DNA from: Dicaeum eximium
Lineage: Eukaryota; Chordata; Aves; Passeriformes; Dicaeidae
Length of the DNA: 64,000 bases
Reading direction: 5' to 3'
NCBI GenBank assembly: GCA_013396995.1
Contig: VWZP01005262.1
Span: 965,863 to 1,029,862 of the forward strand
Shown: piece by piece, positions 62,221-64,000 of the stretch
Position numbering within the stretch: the first letter of the stretch is position 1
Layout: each line of letters begins with the position of its first letter
Program-made: the position numbers and the translations under genes
Notes under the pieces: generated by a model
Databases searched by the model: none
What the model was told of the DNA's origin: nothing
What the model saw: only the letters and a program-made list of their open reading frames with translations

Positions 62221-62382
62221 AGAATCATAGAATGACCTGAGTTGGAAGGGACCCTAAAGATCATCTAGTTCCAACCCCCTGCCATAGGCAGAGAACTTGC
62301 CACCAAACAATCATGTGGAAAGTGCCAAGGATGGCTCCCCTACAGTTTCTGTGAACAGCCTGCTCTAGTGCCTCACCACCCT
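62221..62382 (-). mobile_element. CR1 LINE 3' fragment, antisense (second of two)
   Basis: A new CR1 3' end, 'agaatcatagaatgacctga', begins immediately after the preceding copy and continues 'ggaagggaccctaaagatca', 'ctagttccaaccccctgcca' and 'agtgcctcaccaccctgatg'. Its 3' terminus is better preserved than that of its neighbour, so it is probably the younger insertion, into the 5' side of the older one. Confidence 0.93.
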
Positions 62383-64000
62383 GATGTGGCAGCCTGGATG
62401 ACAGATGAAAGAAACACCACAGGATTTAAAAGTCACTTTGGTTTAGCCTTGTCATATTTGCAATGCTAGTGAAGGTTAAAAGCACATAGTAAGGAGTCAG
62501 ATATAGGTGAAGAGATAACTTTGAACTCATGCTCACACTCAAAGTCTTTGGAGTGCTTTTCAAAATCTAAAAATTTCCAAGAGGAAACCATAAACAGATA
62601 ACTGCAGAAAAGAAATGCAGAAAAGAAATGCAGAAAAGAAAATGAGACAGAAAAGAGAGGCAAGAAAGGATCCACAGCAACCAGTAATTTTCTTCTTAGA
62701 GAAGATAGAAGTTGAAAATAACAGTGATCAAAACAGCTCTAAAGCATGGAAACATTGAGAACAACTGAATATTTCAACCATGACAGAAAGCTGAGGTACT
62801 GTGGCTAATAAGCTTTGAGGAACAACTTGTAATTCTTCTAAGTTTGGTGTTCTTCATAAGCAATAGTTTCAAGACAACTGATAACTCTACATCAAAGCAT
62901 TTCACTGCAGGGGGGTCAGTGATGTCAAAGAAATCTTCTGCAACCTTCTGTAAAAGATACCTGAGCATATACACTAAGTAATTTTCTGGACTATAAAACA
63001 ACATGAAACAAATAACAAGAGAGCAAATACCACCATTTTATTATTGGGGACAGCCACTGAAATTAAAATTTCTCATACATGCTTTTCTTTGAATCCTCTG
63101 GGATGCATTGCAGAAAGATGGGAAAAATTTTGCTTATTGTAATAACATGTTCCCAAAAGCATGATGAACTTAGGTATTTTAAAAGCTGTTTTACTGCCAA
63201 ACACTAAAGCATATTTCAGTTTTTCCTGATTTAAGAATACAAATAAAATATCAGTCACATCCACAAATAAAAGCATTCAAGGGTTCAGCTTGCTTCCTTT
63301 GTGCACATTTGGGTTTCAGTTATTATCAATGAATAATTCTGAATTCAGCTTTTTCTATTTCTGAATGTTCCTAAATGGGAGAAATAAGCTGACTGCAGAA
63401 AAAGTTAGGACACTAGCTGTGGAATGTATTTCATTGTATATGCTTTCAAAAATATTTGGTAATCAAACAGAAAAATAAATCTTAACTGGAAGTGCAATAA
63501 AATGGAAACAAGAAAGATACAGGTATATATTTATGAGCAGTGAAACTATCCAGTATGCCAGTGATGGTGTGAGTATTACAGATAACAGTAAGGAATGAGA
63601 TAATTACATAGCTGAAAAGATAGCTGCTATCTCATATCATGAGGATATTACGAAGGGAGCTTCTCAGTCTCTTTCTTTCCCAAAGGAATATGCAGAGAAA
63701 TTGGAACTCATCAGGTTAAGAACCAAACAAAAGCAAGTGCCTTGCCTCTCATTTGTAACATCTCCTCCTTGTGGTAATCCCAGTGACTTCACTTTCTAAT
63801 CTGGTGAGCAATTATGCTTACACAAGAACAGCACATTCTTTAAAATAAATCATTGTTCAAGTGATTTTAGTTTAATTCTACTAATCATTCCTAACCATAT
63901 CCTGGGATCTAGCCCTACACTGCTTTCTAAATATCTGTGCCAGGTACTTTCTGTAACATTACAGTACCCTGGAGTCTAATTGAAGACCACTGGTTGAAGA
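62383..64000. other. Unique AT-rich DNA, no gene seen
   Basis: No gene or transposon recognised to the end of the window. A small tandem repeat lies at 62603-62641. Confidence 0.55.
62603..62641. repeat. 13-bp tandem repeat, three perfect copies
   Basis: The unit 'tgcagaaaagaaa' is repeated three times without mismatch, which suggests recent replication slippage. Confidence 0.95.

Noticed and set aside
1..64000. CRISPR arrays, operons, bacterial promoters or terminators
   Set aside because: The window is clearly vertebrate nuclear DNA; no regularly spaced repeats of that kind occur.

Overview
The window looks like noncoding DNA from a bird genome, most likely a songbird. At least a dozen CR1 retrotransposon fragments are present in both orientations, and their 3' ends have the typical avian form (a 'ggactcaatgatc...cccttcca...gattct' block on the sense strand, 'atcatagaat' on the antisense strand). 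There are also several avian endogenous-retrovirus long terminal repeats (LTRs). The songbird assignment rests on LTR types recognised from memory and is weaker than the bird assignment. The sequence is AT-rich apart from one CpG-rich LTR.

I find no protein-coding gene, rRNA or tRNA that can be supported. The open reading frames are short. The longest lie inside retroviral LTRs (about 10.9-11.5 kb and 34.7-35.4 kb) or inside CR1 reverse-transcriptase remnants (about 0.76-1.0 kb and 30.2-31.4 kb). The window is best read as a gene desert or part of a very large intron.

Layout: 0-1.5 kb holds a GAAGA microsatellite and two CR1 remnants. 1.5-5.6 kb is unique sequence with one tiny CR1 tail. 5.63-6.21 kb is a near-complete solo LTR with TG...CA ends and a probable 5-bp target duplication. 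6.2-10.1 kb is unique. 10.1-14.3 kb is a dense transposon cluster: CR1 minus, CR1 plus, a CpG-rich minus-strand LTR, CR1 minus, then a plus-strand LTR. 15.9-16.5 and 20.1-20.4 kb are CR1 fragments. 20.4-29.9 kb is unique, with a pre-miRNA-shaped hairpin at 23.56 kb and a 75-bp poly(A) tract at 24.5 kb. 29.9-31.6 kb is the largest CR1 copy, followed directly by a possible further LTR. 34.7-35.8 kb is a long LTR. The rest, to 64 kb, is unique AT-rich DNA with small CR1 fragments at 41.8, 46.4, 48.1 and 54.1 kb and a back-to-back CR1 pair at 61.96-62.38 kb.

The unique DNA contains several blocks that resemble vertebrate conserved noncoding elements (about 23.0-23.7, 44.6-45.0, 54.9-55.15 and 58.27-58.38 kb). 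They are repeat-free and carry clustered homeodomain-type cores. This is a suggestion from sequence texture only; no alignment was possible. Three single N bases (13800, 34140, 43380) all fall at multiples of 60, and one is flanked by an exact 19-bp duplication. These point to assembly or file-processing artefacts rather than biology.
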